Numbered from the stretch's first letter, positions 26,907-35,831 are shown. The stretch: 41,611 nucleotides of DNA from Chloroflexota bacterium (GCA_026713485.1 JAPOOK010000002.1:1-41611), one strand, 5' to 3'. A program made the numbers and translations. Notes: generated by a model from the letters alone, not told the origin.

Positions 26907-26991
26907 CGGAAAAGCTCCATATCGTCCCTATCCCGGAATTCGCTGCGAGCACATAATACTGTCTCGCCGTCGCAATTCTGAACCGCGTCGC

Positions 26992-28251
26992 CTATTCCGT
27001 TGTGGCATATTCACGTGGCCGCTCCCACCGAGTGACCAAAGCGACGAACGCTGCAGACAGAACCAGCGCGGCACAGAAATAGAAGGTCGCCCTCAACGAA
27101 TACTCGTCCGCAAGGTAGCCCGCGACGAGAGGGGCGAACGATCCGACGAGCGTCGCCACGCCAAACACTAGCGAGACTGTCGTCGACTGCACGTCCGAAG
27201 GCGCGAGGTCGGCAGCGGACGCGAGGAAAATAGCCATCATTGGGTAGAAGAACAGGCCCGCGCCAATGACCGTTGCCACAAGCGGCCAGCCGCCCGGTAC
27301 TGTACCAAGCAGGACATAGAAGACGCCTAGAGAGGCCATAGCCGGGAATAGTACCGCTTTGCGCCCCCAGCGATCCGACAAATACCCCATCGCAGGCTGT
27401 GAAGCGAGTCCGGGCACGTTGAGAAGCGACAAATACAGGCCCACGACCTCCGGCTCCAGCGCGATGTCCTCCCGCAGATAGACGGGCAGGAACGTATACA
27501 TGGTGGCCTGTGCCCCTGCGAAGCCGCCGGTGAAGAGCAGCACAAGTAGCAGGCGCTTGTTGCTCAGGAGGCCGCGCACTCCGACGAAGTAGTCGCCGAA
27601 TGACGCCGCCTGCCCAATGTCAGCGGGAATTCGTCGCAGGATCAACCAGACCGCAAATCCCAGGATGAGCCCGGGTATGATGGCGCCTTGCGAAATGAAC
27701 TGCCATGTGAAGGCGCCGACTAGCACTCCGGCGATGAGCGGCCCCACCGCCTCGCCGACGCTCCCTCCTGTCCCATGCAGGGAGATCGCGAAGCCGCGGT
27801 TCGATGTGAATTGCCGTGAAAGTGAACCGATGGCCGCGGGATGCCACAGCGAAATGGCCACGATCATCAGGGAGGCAAATACGGTCATGAGCCAGAACGA
27901 TGTCGTAATCCCAACCAGGAAATACGTGATACCGATTCCCGCTATGGAGATACCGAGGACGATCGCGCGGAGATTCGTAAATCGGTCTGCTATGTACCCG
28001 GCCGGAAAGTTTGCCAGCCCTCCTGCCAGGAATCGCGACGTTGACAGGATGCCAACTTGTGTGTTCGTCAGGCCCAGCGTCGTCTTCATCTCCGGCAAGA
28101 GCACTGCAAATGCCGCATTCATCAGGTGCTTGATGCCGTGGCCCGTAACTGTGGTGACCAACAGCGTTCGCCGCTGCCCCCGCGTCAGTTCACGTTCGGC
28201 TGGCCCCGATGCTGAGGATCCGTCGCCCTGCTGTTGAATGTCTTGCGCCAA
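26992..28251 (-). CDS. MFS transporter inserted in the tryptophan operon
   Basis: 419 residues with twelve hydrophobic segments, the major facilitator superfamily pattern. The MFS loop motif is present as GYIADRFTNLRA (residues ~75-86) and a second copy appears as GYLSDRWGRKAVL. Substrate is unknown. It lies 13 nt after trpG and is read from the T-box-controlled trp transcript, so a role in moving tryptophan, anthranilate or a related aromatic is plausible but inferred. It shows no sign of being pseudogenised. Confidence 0.87.
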   Translation of the reverse strand: MAQDIQQQGDGSSASGPAERELTRGQRRTLLVTTVTGHGIKHLMNAAFAVLLPEMKTTLGLTNTQVGILSTSRFLAGGLANFPAGYIADRFTNLRAIVLGISIAGIGITYFLVGITTSFWLMTVFASLMIVAISLWHPAAIGSLSRQFTSNRGFAISLHGTGGSVGEAVGPLIAGVLVGAFTWQFISQGAIIPGLILGFAVWLILRRIPADIGQAASFGDYFVGVRGLLSNKRLLLVLLFTGGFAGAQATMYTFLPVYLREDIALEPEVVGLYLSLLNVPGLASQPAMGYLSDRWGRKAVLFPAMASLGVFYVLLGTVPGGWPLVATVIGAGLFFYPMMAIFLASAADLAPSDVQSTTVSLVFGVATLVGSFAPLVAGYLADEYSLRATFYFCAALVLSAAFVALVTRWERPREYATTE

Positions 28252-28264
28252 AATGTCCTCGCGC

Positions 28265-28831
28265 CTACATCTTCAGGAAATTGCGGAGAAGGTCTTTGCC
28301 GACCTCAGTCCGAATGCTCTCCGGATGGAACTGTATCCCAACGATGGGATACTCGCGGTGCCGCACGCCCATCACCACGCCATTGTCCGTCCGCGCCGTT
28401 ACCTCAAGCTCCTCAGGCACGGTGTCAGGCAGGATGGCGAGCGAGTGGTAGCGGATCGCCTCAAACGGATTTGGCAGACCCTCGTAGACACCCTTGTCGT
28501 CATGGTAAATCATGCTGGATTTGCCGTGCATGATCTCCCCCGCTCCGGCCACCGTCCCTCCAAAGGCCTCCCCGATGCACTGATGACCGAGACACACGCC
28601 CAGCACCGGTGTCCCTCGTTCACCAAAATATCGTGCAACGTCCTTGGAAATGCCCGCGTTGGCGGGGTTCGACGGGCCCGGCGAGATGACAACCTTCTCC
28701 GGCTGCATCTCCGCGATGTTCTCCACCGTCGTCTGGTCATTTCGATCAACGACAACCTCTTCACCAAGCTCGGACAGGTACTGGTACAGGTTGTAGGTGA
28801 AGCTGTCGTAGTTGTCGAGCAGGAAGATCAT
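28265..28831 (-). CDS. trpG: Anthranilate synthase component II (glutamine amidotransferase)
   Basis: 188 residues of class I amidotransferase that passes ammonia from glutamine to TrpE. C80 in GVCLGHQ is the nucleophile, and H169 and E171 in FHPES complete the triad. MIFLLDNYDSFTYNLYQYL and SPGPSNP are the TrpG/PabA signatures. TrpG and PabA cannot always be separated by sequence; its place next to trpE, with 4-nt overlap, points to tryptophan synthesis, possibly shared with folate. Confidence 0.95.
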   Translation of the reverse strand: MIFLLDNYDSFTYNLYQYLSELGEEVVVDRNDQTTVENIAEMQPEKVVISPGPSNPANAGISKDVARYFGERGTPVLGVCLGHQCIGEAFGGTVAGAGEIMHGKSSMIYHDDKGVYEGLPNPFEAIRYHSLAILPDTVPEELEVTARTDNGVVMGVRHREYPIVGIQFHPESIRTEVGKDLLRNFLKM

Positions 28832-30348
28832 CGCGCACCTCCTACCGGTTCGGCTGCAGCCCTGTTTATGCGGTCGTTCGTCAGGTCCTCCCCCGCGTCC
28901 AGCGCGGCCAGCATCCCCCTCGCCTTGGCCAGTGATTCCTCGTATTCGGAACGGGGCACGCTGTCGTACACAAGACCGCCGCCCGCCTGCACCGTCGCCA
29001 ACCCGTCTTTCATCACGACCGTTCGGATACAGATCGCCATATCCATGTTTCCCGCGTTGGAGATGTAGCCGACCGCGCCGCTGTAGGGTCCTCGCTCATG
29101 CGGCTCCTTCTCGGAGATAATCTCCATTGCGCGGATCTTGGGCGCGCCGGACAACGTCCCTGCGGGGAAGGTGGAACGCAGCGTGTCGTATGCAGTCAGT
29201 CCGTCCCGAAGCTTGCCCGTCACGTTGGAAACGATGTGCATCACATGCGAATAGCGCTCAATCTCCATGAGCTTGGTGACATTCACCGTGCCCGGCTCGC
29301 TGACACGGCCGATGTCATTTCGACCGAGATCGACGAGCATGATGTGTTCCGCCCGCTCTTTCTCGTCTGTGATTAGCTCCTCGGCGAGTGCGTCGTCTTC
29401 CTCAGGCGTTGCGCCACGCGGCTTCGTGCCTGCGATGGGATGCGTCGTTGCCATCCCGTCCTCAACGCGAACAAGCATCTCCGGTGACGACCCGATGATG
29501 TGAAAGTCGCCCATGTCCAGGAAGTACATGTACGGCGAGGGATTCAGCGTCCGCAGCGCGCGGTAGATGTCAAACGGCGCGGCGGATGTCCGCCGTGCCA
29601 GCCGCTGTGAGAGCACCACCTGTATGCACTCGCCGTCGGTGATCAGCCCCCGCGCCTCCTCAACCTGTTGCATAAATGAATCCGCCGTGTGATTGGACGT
29701 CAGTTCACCGCGGTAATCGTCCGTAAGGCCGGGCGTCAGAACGTTATTGCCCTCGATCGTTCCTCTCTCAAGCCGTTCATCAAGATGGTCGATTTGTTCC
29801 ACGGCTTTCTGATACGACTCGGCGATTTGTTCGTCGCTCCCCTCGAGCGAGGCGTGGCTCACGATCTTGATCTCGTGCTTGACGTGGTCGAAGACCAGCA
29901 TCGTGTCAGTCAGCATGAAGACCGATTCCGGCAGTTGCATGGGATCGGGGTTCTCGTTTCGCGGCACGCGCGGCTCAAAGTGGTGAACCGCCTCATACGC
30001 AATGAATCCGACGGCGCCGCCAAGGAACCTTGGAAGGCCTGGCGCTCGCACAGTGGTGACGCCCTCAAGTTCTTTTTCGATCAAAGTCAGAGGATCGATG
30101 CTCCCTGCAGGTGTGTTCGGCCCCGTTGTGAGCACCTTGGTTGGGAGAGTGCCAATGAAGCTGTACCGGGCGACGCGCTCGCCGCCCTCCACACTCTCCA
30201 ACAGGAACGACGGCGCCTCCCGCGCTACCTTGAGATACGCCGTGACGGGAGTCTCCATGTCGGCGGGAATGTCGCGCCACACGGGCGCGATGGTCCCACG
30301 ACCGCGCATCGCGATTACCTCGTCCACGCTCGGGAAATACGTCGCCAT
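28828..30348 (-). CDS. trpE: Anthranilate synthase component I
   Basis: 506 residues from the ATG at 30348, preceded by an AGGAA site. It makes anthranilate from chorismate and ammonia delivered by TrpG. The feedback-inhibition motif LLES is present near the N-terminus (PSFLLESVEGG), as are the chorismate-binding core segments ending in PIAGTKPRGATPEED, LSGAPKIRAMEII, YSGAVGY and QAGGGLVYDSVP. LLES argues for Trp-type feedback inhibition and for TrpE rather than PabB. A start at 30402 would lie in the leader terminator, so I rejected it. It is the first gene behind the T-box. Confidence 0.96.
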   Translation of the reverse strand: MATYFPSVDEVIAMRGRGTIAPVWRDIPADMETPVTAYLKVAREAPSFLLESVEGGERVARYSFIGTLPTKVLTTGPNTPAGSIDPLTLIEKELEGVTTVRAPGLPRFLGGAVGFIAYEAVHHFEPRVPRNENPDPMQLPESVFMLTDTMLVFDHVKHEIKIVSHASLEGSDEQIAESYQKAVEQIDHLDERLERGTIEGNNVLTPGLTDDYRGELTSNHTADSFMQQVEEARGLITDGECIQVVLSQRLARRTSAAPFDIYRALRTLNPSPYMYFLDMGDFHIIGSSPEMLVRVEDGMATTHPIAGTKPRGATPEEDDALAEELITDEKERAEHIMLVDLGRNDIGRVSEPGTVNVTKLMEIERYSHVMHIVSNVTGKLRDGLTAYDTLRSTFPAGTLSGAPKIRAMEIISEKEPHERGPYSGAVGYISNAGNMDMAICIRTVVMKDGLATVQAGGGLVYDSVPRSEYEESLAKARGMLAALDAGEDLTNDRINRAAAEPVGGAR

Positions 30349-30401
30349 TTCCTGTCCCGCCTTTCTGCTGCTCCCTCGTCCTCGTCTGAAATGGAGGGAC
30401 A

Positions 30402-30431
30402 AACAAAAAGCCCGTCCCTCAAAGGGACGGG
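30402..30431 (-). terminator. Terminator of the trp T-box leader
   Basis: A 9-bp stem (CCCGTCCCT with AGGGACGGG around a TTG loop, 30411-30431) followed by a T-rich tract (30402-30410). It sits just after the T-box sequence and before the trpE ATG. In the T-box mechanism, uncharged tRNA stabilises the alternative antiterminator. Confidence 0.85.
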
Positions 30432-30729
30432 TCCTCGTCTCGCGTGGATTCCCGCGGTGCCACCCTTATTCCCCCGCATAGCGGCGGGGGCTCTCTTTAG
30501 GTACTTCCCGGTGGCCGTGGCCATTGGGCGTATACCGTGGACGTGTAACGGCGTCCCAACCCGTCGAAGCCTACTGAGTTACGGCTGGACACCGCACCTT
30601 TCGGTCCGCAGCTCCCGAGTCCATTTCCGTCCGGCCCGGCGTCGGGATTCCACCAATCCCCGACTCTCTGTAGCCCGGCGATGGACGGTACTACTCTCGT
30701 TCGTCGCCTTTATTTTCCCTATTCAGTTT
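30402..30729 (-). promoter_or_regulatory. Tryptophan T-box leader (specifier UGG)
   Basis: The T-box signature AGGGTGGCACCGCGG is at 30452-30466. The specifier loop is flanked by stems CGAG/CTCG and CCGTCC/GGACGG, with AGTAGTA on one strand and AAATGGA on the other, so the codon is UGG (30621-30623), that for Trp. A stem III (CCCCCGC/GCGGGGG) and the terminator complete the element. Uncharged tRNA-Trp binding would switch transcription on. It lies immediately upstream of trpE and controls trpE-trpG-MFS-trpD. Confidence 0.93.
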
Positions 30730-30735
30730 CCACAA

Positions 30736-30764
30736 ATCCTACTTGTGAAGACCCTCACTGTCAA
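30736..30764 (-). promoter_or_regulatory. Promoter of the trp leader
   Basis: TTGACA (30759-30764, perfect) and TAGGAT (30736-30741, 4/6) with 17-bp spacing on the minus strand. Transcription would start near 30729, at the first base of the T-box leader. Confidence 0.75.
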
Positions 30765-30800
30765 TCAGAAGTGACCCCCCGATGACCCCGCAAAGCGGAC

Positions 30801-30829
30801 GGGTCGGCCTGAGATTCTCAGGCCGACCC
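30801..30829. repeat. Perfect 13-bp palindromic hairpin
   Basis: GGGTCGGCCTGAG is followed by a 3-nt ATT loop and its exact complement CTCAGGCCGACCC. It lies between the T-box promoter and the stop of the fibronectin-III gene. No run of Ts follows on either strand, so it is not a standard terminator; it may end the convergent-side transcript or be a dispersed repeat. A weaker palindrome (GTCGAG with CTCGAC) lies about 40 bp further on. Confidence 0.65.
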
Positions 30830-30911
30830 TACTCCGTATGGGATGGGAGGACTTGTTGATCCCGGCAGTCGAGTCTAGGGAAGGCTCGACCTATTGCGCG
30901 CCAGGCGGCAC

Positions 30912-32039
30912 TTACCCATGAACAAGCTTGTAGTCAGAGGAAGAGCTTCCATCGTTGAAATGCGCAGTGATCAGGTAGAGGCGCATCTCAACCGCGTCCG
31001 CCTCAAGTTCAACTGTATCTGCCGCCTCTGCCGCGGTTAGTCGGTCATTTCGATCCGCCGGCTGCCGCACGGGAATGCGCATCCCCGTCAGCGGAGTGTC
31101 GTAATGGGTGCCCGGTCTCTGTATGGACCCGGTGAAGTAGGACGTTTTCCAATCGAAACTGGAATCTATAAGAGTTTCGGGCGCTGTCACATTGCCGTCG
31201 ATATCTTGCCGGACGTTCGAGAGCCCGTCGCAGCGCCACACAAAATGACTCAACGAGCCCATCGAGTCGCCGACCCCAGCGGGGACACATGTATCCGGAC
31301 GGACAAATGACACACCAGGCGTGGCATTCGTATCAGCCGGGGAGTCATCAAGCGCGTGCCGTACGTTGAAGTTGTAGGTGAAAATCAGCCTCTGGATGGT
31401 GTAGTAATCTACGCGATCCTCATTGCTGTCATGCCATACAGTCCAGTCGATGTGGTAAACGCCGCCGTCTCTCATTGTGGTAACCCCAAATTCGTTGGAT
31501 GCGCAGTTGGTCGCCGTTCCGTCAGCGATCTGCTGCCCGCACTCATCCGAGGTTGTTGGAATCGGGACTTGGGCTTCCTGCTCCTGACGCGCTGAAATTG
31601 TCGGTTCCTCAGACTTGTCCTGGAGCTGTGGACTGGCCGCCTCGCCGTAAGCCGTCTCGCTCCAGGCCGTTTTGCGTCCCTCGCCAAAACGCGCGCGAAC
31701 TCGTGCCTTGTACGTGACCCCTGGGCTTAGACCGTTGACGACGTACGTCGTTTCGGTAACGAAGGCGTTGCCCTCATTTGTGGCAAGAGCCTTGAAGCCC
31801 TCGTTTTCGGGAGCCCATGACACACGATATTCCTCAGCCTGTTCGGATGGTTCCGACCAGGTGATGACGATTTGCCCACTTTCACTACCGGGCGCGACAT
31901 TGACACCTGTGACAGGGTTTTCAAGCGCCTGCGCTCCCGTGGCCGTGGTCGACAGCAATGCCGCCATGAGGATCGCGGTAAGAAAACCGATAAGAACGGG
32001 ATGTAGACGGAGATTGGAAGAAGGAGTAGGAATACGCAT
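30912..32039 (-). CDS. Secreted fibronectin type III domain protein
   Basis: 375 residues from the ATG at 32039, which has a perfect GGAGG site 6 nt before it. The N-terminus is a signal peptide: basic MRIPTPSSNLRLH, a hydrophobic core (about residues 15-33), and a likely cut after TGAQA (about residue 38). A fibronectin type III domain spans roughly residues 42-130 (VNVAPGSESGQIVITWSEPSE ... LSPGVTYKARVRARFGEG). The remaining ~240 residues have several Cys and Trp and no family I recognise. It is on its own transcript and is probably an extracellular or envelope protein. The role is unknown. Confidence 0.75.
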   Translation of the reverse strand: MRIPTPSSNLRLHPVLIGFLTAILMAALLSTTATGAQALENPVTGVNVAPGSESGQIVITWSEPSEQAEEYRVSWAPENEGFKALATNEGNAFVTETTYVVNGLSPGVTYKARVRARFGEGRKTAWSETAYGEAASPQLQDKSEEPTISARQEQEAQVPIPTTSDECGQQIADGTATNCASNEFGVTTMRDGGVYHIDWTVWHDSNEDRVDYYTIQRLIFTYNFNVRHALDDSPADTNATPGVSFVRPDTCVPAGVGDSMGSLSHFVWRCDGLSNVRQDIDGNVTAPETLIDSSFDWKTSYFTGSIQRPGTHYDTPLTGMRIPVRQPADRNDRLTAAEAADTVELEADAVEMRLYLITAHFNDGSSSSDYKLVHG

Positions 32040-32193
32040 AGCACACCTCCATATGCGCTGCCCGCAAGAGGGGTGGCGTGCAAGAAAGGGCCAAACAGGT
32101 AGAAAGGACGAGATCCCGGGAGGGGATGCCAAGGCACCGGTGATGCGGGCCTAGTGTTTGTGTAGGAAGGGGGAAGAAATTCAGTACGAGCTA

Positions 32194-32223
32194 ACTATAG
32201 GCATTTACCGAATGTACTGTCAA
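32194..32223 (-). promoter_or_regulatory. Promoter of the fibronectin-III gene
   Basis: TTGACA (32218-32223, perfect) and TATAGT (32194-32199, 5/6) with 18-bp spacing on the minus strand. The transcript would have a leader of about 150 nt before the ATG, in which I recognise no known riboswitch. Confidence 0.75.
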
Positions 32224-32289
32224 AAAATCAACGACAATTTCTGGGGGAATTCCACCGATTGGTTTACGGGCCGCGGGCAGATTCATTTG

Positions 32290-32886
32290 TTACTCGCCCA
32301 GAGATACTTGCCCCCGCTCCATGTATACGGCAGGCCCCCGTCCCAGCCGGCTTTCCATCAGAGTTATCGCATCCACTCGAAACGTAGTTGAAGGAATCGC
32401 AGGAGCGTCGACTGCGTCGAGCCGCCATCTGCGTTCACGCCGCACACGCCCTAACGTGATATGTGGTTGAAATGCGCGGGATTCCACTCGCAAGCCAACT
32501 CTCCGGACGGCTTCGATTACCTGCTTATGCAGCCCACCCAGGGCCTCGACATTCCCACCGAGGCCGGCCCAAACAACCTGCGCCCCGCCGCGGCGACGCC
32601 GATCTCCAAAAGTGCCAAGACTGCCAACGCTGAGCTCAAACGACTCCATGCCTTCAACCTCTGCCCTGAGAGAGTCAATCAACTGTGTGGCCTCGCTCTC
32701 CTCAATCTGGCCGAGGAAAGCGAGCGTGATGTGCAGCGCGTCCGCCGCTACCCAGCGCACCGCCTCATCTGCGTCGCGCTGCTTGAGCTGCCTGACCACC
32801 GCTTCGAGTTCTGTCTTGATACTCTCCGGCGGGACAATGGCGACAAAGGCTCGGAAGGTCGGCAGGGTAGGGGAGACCGCTGTCAC
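32290..32886 (-). CDS. thpR: RNA 2',3'-cyclic phosphodiesterase (LigT family)
   Basis: 198 residues, standard for the 2H phosphoesterase family. Both HxTx catalytic motifs are present: HITL (H52, T54) and HITL (H142, T144). FRAFVAIVPPE and VRWVAADALHITLAFLG are typical. The start is a GTG that overlaps the amidohydrolase stop by 4 nt (GTGA). The activity is known for the family; its physiological role here is not clear. Confidence 0.9.
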   Translation of the reverse strand: MTAVSPTLPTFRAFVAIVPPESIKTELEAVVRQLKQRDADEAVRWVAADALHITLAFLGQIEESEATQLIDSLRAEVEGMESFELSVGSLGTFGDRRRRGGAQVVWAGLGGNVEALGGLHKQVIEAVRRVGLRVESRAFQPHITLGRVRRERRWRLDAVDAPAIPSTTFRVDAITLMESRLGRGPAVYMERGQVSLGE

Positions 32887-33755
32887 GCGCGAACAGCCCC
32901 CACTCTCCTCAAGAATTCCTCGGCATTGTGCTGCAGCACGCGTTCCATCTCCCCGGACGTCAACCCTGCCTTGTCGAGGTACTCAATCACCCGCTCCTGC
33001 CGCATCAACGGGTAGTCCGTCGCGAAAAGTACGCGATCGAGGCCGATGGAGTTGATGAGGGCGCGAATCGTGGCGGGATCATACAAATACGGCATTGCCG
33101 CCGTGTCAACGTATACGTCTGCAAACACGTCCTCAGACGCGCGGAGATTCGCATAGAAAGGCAGCCCCCCTCCGGCGTGCGCAAGGATGACGGGGATGCC
33201 ACGCAGGCGTTCCAATAGCCCGTACAGGCGCTCGGGTGTTGCCGTCCCCTTGCCCGAATACATTCGCCCAACGGGTTCGGAAGCGTGCATCAACAACCCC
33301 ATGCCGTGCCCGCGAAGATGATCAGCAATTGACTCAATGTCATGCGACGGCATCTCGAGCAGCCCCTGCGTATCGGGCCGGAGTTCTCCCAGTCCACGGA
33401 CACCGGCTGCAGCCAGACGGTCGATTTCGGCAATGGCTTCCGACAGCGAGTCGCGCGGTGCAACGGTGCCGAAACCAACCACACGGCTGGGATAGAGCCG
33501 CACAGCCTCGATGATCGCATCGTTTCCCTCACGACACAGCTCGTTCGTGCTCCATCCGAATCCGCATGCGATCGACTGTGAAATGCCCGCCAAATCCATC
33601 GCGTCGACCAGCTGCTCCGTCACGATGATTTGGGCGTCCGGCGCCTGGTACATCTCATGGAACGCGGCATCCTGCGGGAAGTAGCGGAATCGATCCTCCG
33701 CCACATCCGGGTGGAAAACGTGAACGTGCGCGTCAACGCGGCCTATCGTGCTCAT
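32883..33755 (-). CDS. Amidohydrolase family protein
   Basis: 290 residues of the metal-dependent amidohydrolase_2 fold. D8-A-H10-V-H12 is the N-terminal metal motif DxHxH, and H157, H193 (AHAGG) and D247 (ATDYP) complete the site. This group includes decarboxylases and lactonases of aromatic or dicarboxylic acids (ACMSD/LigW type); the substrate is unknown. It begins a two-gene unit with thpR and is divergent from the DUF362 gene by 54 nt. Confidence 0.85.
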   Translation of the reverse strand: MSTIGRVDAHVHVFHPDVAEDRFRYFPQDAAFHEMYQAPDAQIIVTEQLVDAMDLAGISQSIACGFGWSTNELCREGNDAIIEAVRLYPSRVVGFGTVAPRDSLSEAIAEIDRLAAAGVRGLGELRPDTQGLLEMPSHDIESIADHLRGHGMGLLMHASEPVGRMYSGKGTATPERLYGLLERLRGIPVILAHAGGGLPFYANLRASEDVFADVYVDTAAMPYLYDPATIRALINSIGLDRVLFATDYPLMRQERVIEYLDKAGLTSGEMERVLQHNAEEFLRRVGAVRA

Positions 33756-33809
33756 CGGCTAAAGTATAGAGAAAGGAACGCGCTACCCCCCAATCCGAAT
33801 AGAGACACA

Positions 33810-34928
33810 ATGACACAAACAGTTCTGAACAACCCTGCCTTAGATACCGCGCCACCCTCCCGCTCTCGCGTGGCCGTCGTCTATACGACGCCTGAAACGG
33901 TGTTGGACGATATTGGCCGCCTGATGCGACTTGCCGGCTACCAGGAGACGCTTGATCCGGCCGCTGCCACACTCCTGAAGGTCAATATCTCCTGGCAGCT
34001 CTGGTATCCGGCCTGTTCTACCACGCCGTGGCAACTGGACGGTGTTATCAAGACCCTGAAGGAGGACGGCTTCCAGGACATCATCGCCGCGCACAATGGC
34101 ACGGTTGTCGTCGACGCGAAGGTTGGCGAAGTCAATAACAAGCATCTACCTGTCATTGAGAAGCACGGCATCCCGAATACCCACCTGGAAGATGTGGAAT
34201 GGATGGAGTTCCACCCCAAGGCTGAAATGCGTGTGCTGGGGGACATCTTCCCGGACGGCCTGCGTATCCCCGCCCTCTTCCCCGGCAAGAACATCATCCA
34301 ACTGCCAACTGTAAAGACACACGTCTTCACGACGATGACCGGCGCGATGAAGAACGCATTTGGCGGCCTGTTGAATCACCGCCGTCACTGGACACACTCC
34401 GTCATCCACGAAACACTCGTTGACTTGCTCGCAATTCAGAAGGAAATCCACCCTGGACTCTTCGCCGTCATGGACGGCACCTTTGTCGGCGATGGACCCG
34501 GTCCACGCGCCATGCAATGGCAAACGAAGAATATTCTGCTGGCGTCGGCGGACCAGGTGGCCATCGATGCCGTCTCCGCCAAGCTAATGGGAATCGACCC
34601 AATGTCCGTCAAATTCATTCGCCTTGCGCATGAAGCAGGATTGGGAACCGGCGATCCGCGAGAGATCGAAATCGTCGGTGAGGACGTCTCCGAGGTGAAC
34701 TGGCATCTGAAAGCAAACGAAGAGACCTTTGCAAGCCGCGGTCAGAAGCTCATCTACTGGGGCCCACTTAAGCGCCTTGAACACCTGTTGCTGCGGACAG
34801 TAATCGCTCCGTGGTCGTATGTCGCCTCCAACCTGTATTTCAATGGCTATTGGTACAACACAATCGGCCGACGTAGAGCGCAGAAGGCGTTGGAAACGCC
34901 CTGGGGCGAGCTGTTCCGTTCATACTGA
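33810..34928 (+). CDS. DUF362 domain protein
   Basis: 372 residues from the ATG at 33810. The DUF362 signature is PTVKTHVFTTMTGAMKNAFG near residue 170, followed by HETLVDLLAIQKEI and the VMDGTFVGDGPGPR segment. The start with MTQTVLNN is preceded by a weak AGAGA. DUF362 proteins are sometimes fused to 4Fe-4S domains; no Cys cluster is seen here. The C-terminal ~60 residues include a hydrophobic helix region (VIAPWSYVASNLYF). Function is unknown. It is followed by the EcsC-like gene in the same direction. Confidence 0.82.
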   Translation: MTQTVLNNPALDTAPPSRSRVAVVYTTPETVLDDIGRLMRLAGYQETLDPAAATLLKVNISWQLWYPACSTTPWQLDGVIKTLKEDGFQDIIAAHNGTVVVDAKVGEVNNKHLPVIEKHGIPNTHLEDVEWMEFHPKAEMRVLGDIFPDGLRIPALFPGKNIIQLPTVKTHVFTTMTGAMKNAFGGLLNHRRHWTHSVIHETLVDLLAIQKEIHPGLFAVMDGTFVGDGPGPRAMQWQTKNILLASADQVAIDAVSAKLMGIDPMSVKFIRLAHEAGLGTGDPREIEIVGEDVSEVNWHLKANEETFASRGQKLIYWGPLKRLEHLLLRTVIAPWSYVASNLYFNGYWYNTIGRRRAQKALETPWGELFRSY

Positions 34929-34982
34929 CGTAGCACCACGTGTATCATGACAGTGGGATAAAGCAGATCCTCGGGGAGGATC

Positions 34983-35831
34983 ATGATGGCAGAAGAACGG
35001 CCAGGTAACGAATCTGTGGCCCTTGAGGCAGAAGACAAGGCGCATCTTGCCGAAGAGCGTCTTGAGTACGAGGCGTCGGCGCTTGAGGACGAGAACGGCA
35101 CTCTCGAACTCGTCGAGTCCGGCCATGATGATCGTGTCTGGCAACGTGTCCTCCACGCCGCTCTTGCGGTGCCGGGTGTCAAGGTCAATCGTGAGGATTT
35201 CCTGCGGTCTGCTCTAAAGTCGATTGCCGACGAAGAGCAAATCGAGAAAGCAATAGAGACGCGGCCTGCCCTGGCAGGCATCGACATAGTCGAGATTGAC
35301 GGCCGTGCCACCGTTCTTATCAGGAAGCACGTCGCCCGCGCGTCCGGTATCTCATTCGCAACCGGTATTCCCGGTGGATTCGCCCTGCTGGGCACGATTC
35401 CGGCGGACCTCGCCCAGTACTTCTACCACCTCACCGTGATGGCGCAGGAGTTGGCTTATCTCTATGGTTGGCCGGACCTCTTGCACGAGGGTGAGCTGGA
35501 TGAGATCGCGCAGGCAGATATCACGATGTTTGTCGGCGCGATGATGGGTGTCGGCGCGGCCAAGCAGGGTCTCCAACAATTGTCTGCTCGCGCAGTGGCG
35601 CATCACGCGTCATCGATGTTGGCCAGGCGTGTCGGCCGCTACATCGGCGTCAAAATCACCAAGGACACGTTCACACGCGGATTCGCCAAGGCCATCCCGC
35701 TCTTGGGAGGATTCATCGGCGCCGGCATGACGGCGTCCACCATGCTTCCGATGGCCCGCCGACTCAGGCAGGACCTCGCTCAGCTTGACTATGCCCTGGC
35801 CGAATCACCGATTGAGGGCCACGAGAACTAA
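34983..35831 (+). CDS. Membrane-associated protein, EcsC-like
   Basis: 282 residues. The first ~110 are soluble and acidic (EEDxx-rich), followed by a Gly-rich hydrophobic region ATGIPGGFALLGTIPADLAQYF with LAYLYGWPDLL, and two more hydrophobic patches (FVGAMMGVG; PLLGGFIGAGMTAST). This G-P-A-D ... LAYLYGWP arrangement resembles EcsC-family proteins, for which function is poorly known. The assignment is tentative. A GGGGAGG site precedes the ATG; a second Met directly follows the first. Confidence 0.55.
   Translation: MMAEERPGNESVALEAEDKAHLAEERLEYEASALEDENGTLELVESGHDDRVWQRVLHAALAVPGVKVNREDFLRSALKSIADEEQIEKAIETRPALAGIDIVEIDGRATVLIRKHVARASGISFATGIPGGFALLGTIPADLAQYFYHLTVMAQELAYLYGWPDLLHEGELDEIAQADITMFVGAMMGVGAAKQGLQQLSARAVAHHASSMLARRVGRYIGVKITKDTFTRGFAKAIPLLGGFIGAGMTASTMLPMARRLRQDLAQLDYALAESPIEGHEN

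Noticed and set aside
30349-30402. Upstream start of trpE
   Set aside because: It would begin in the T-tract of the T-box terminator and adds residues not found in the family.
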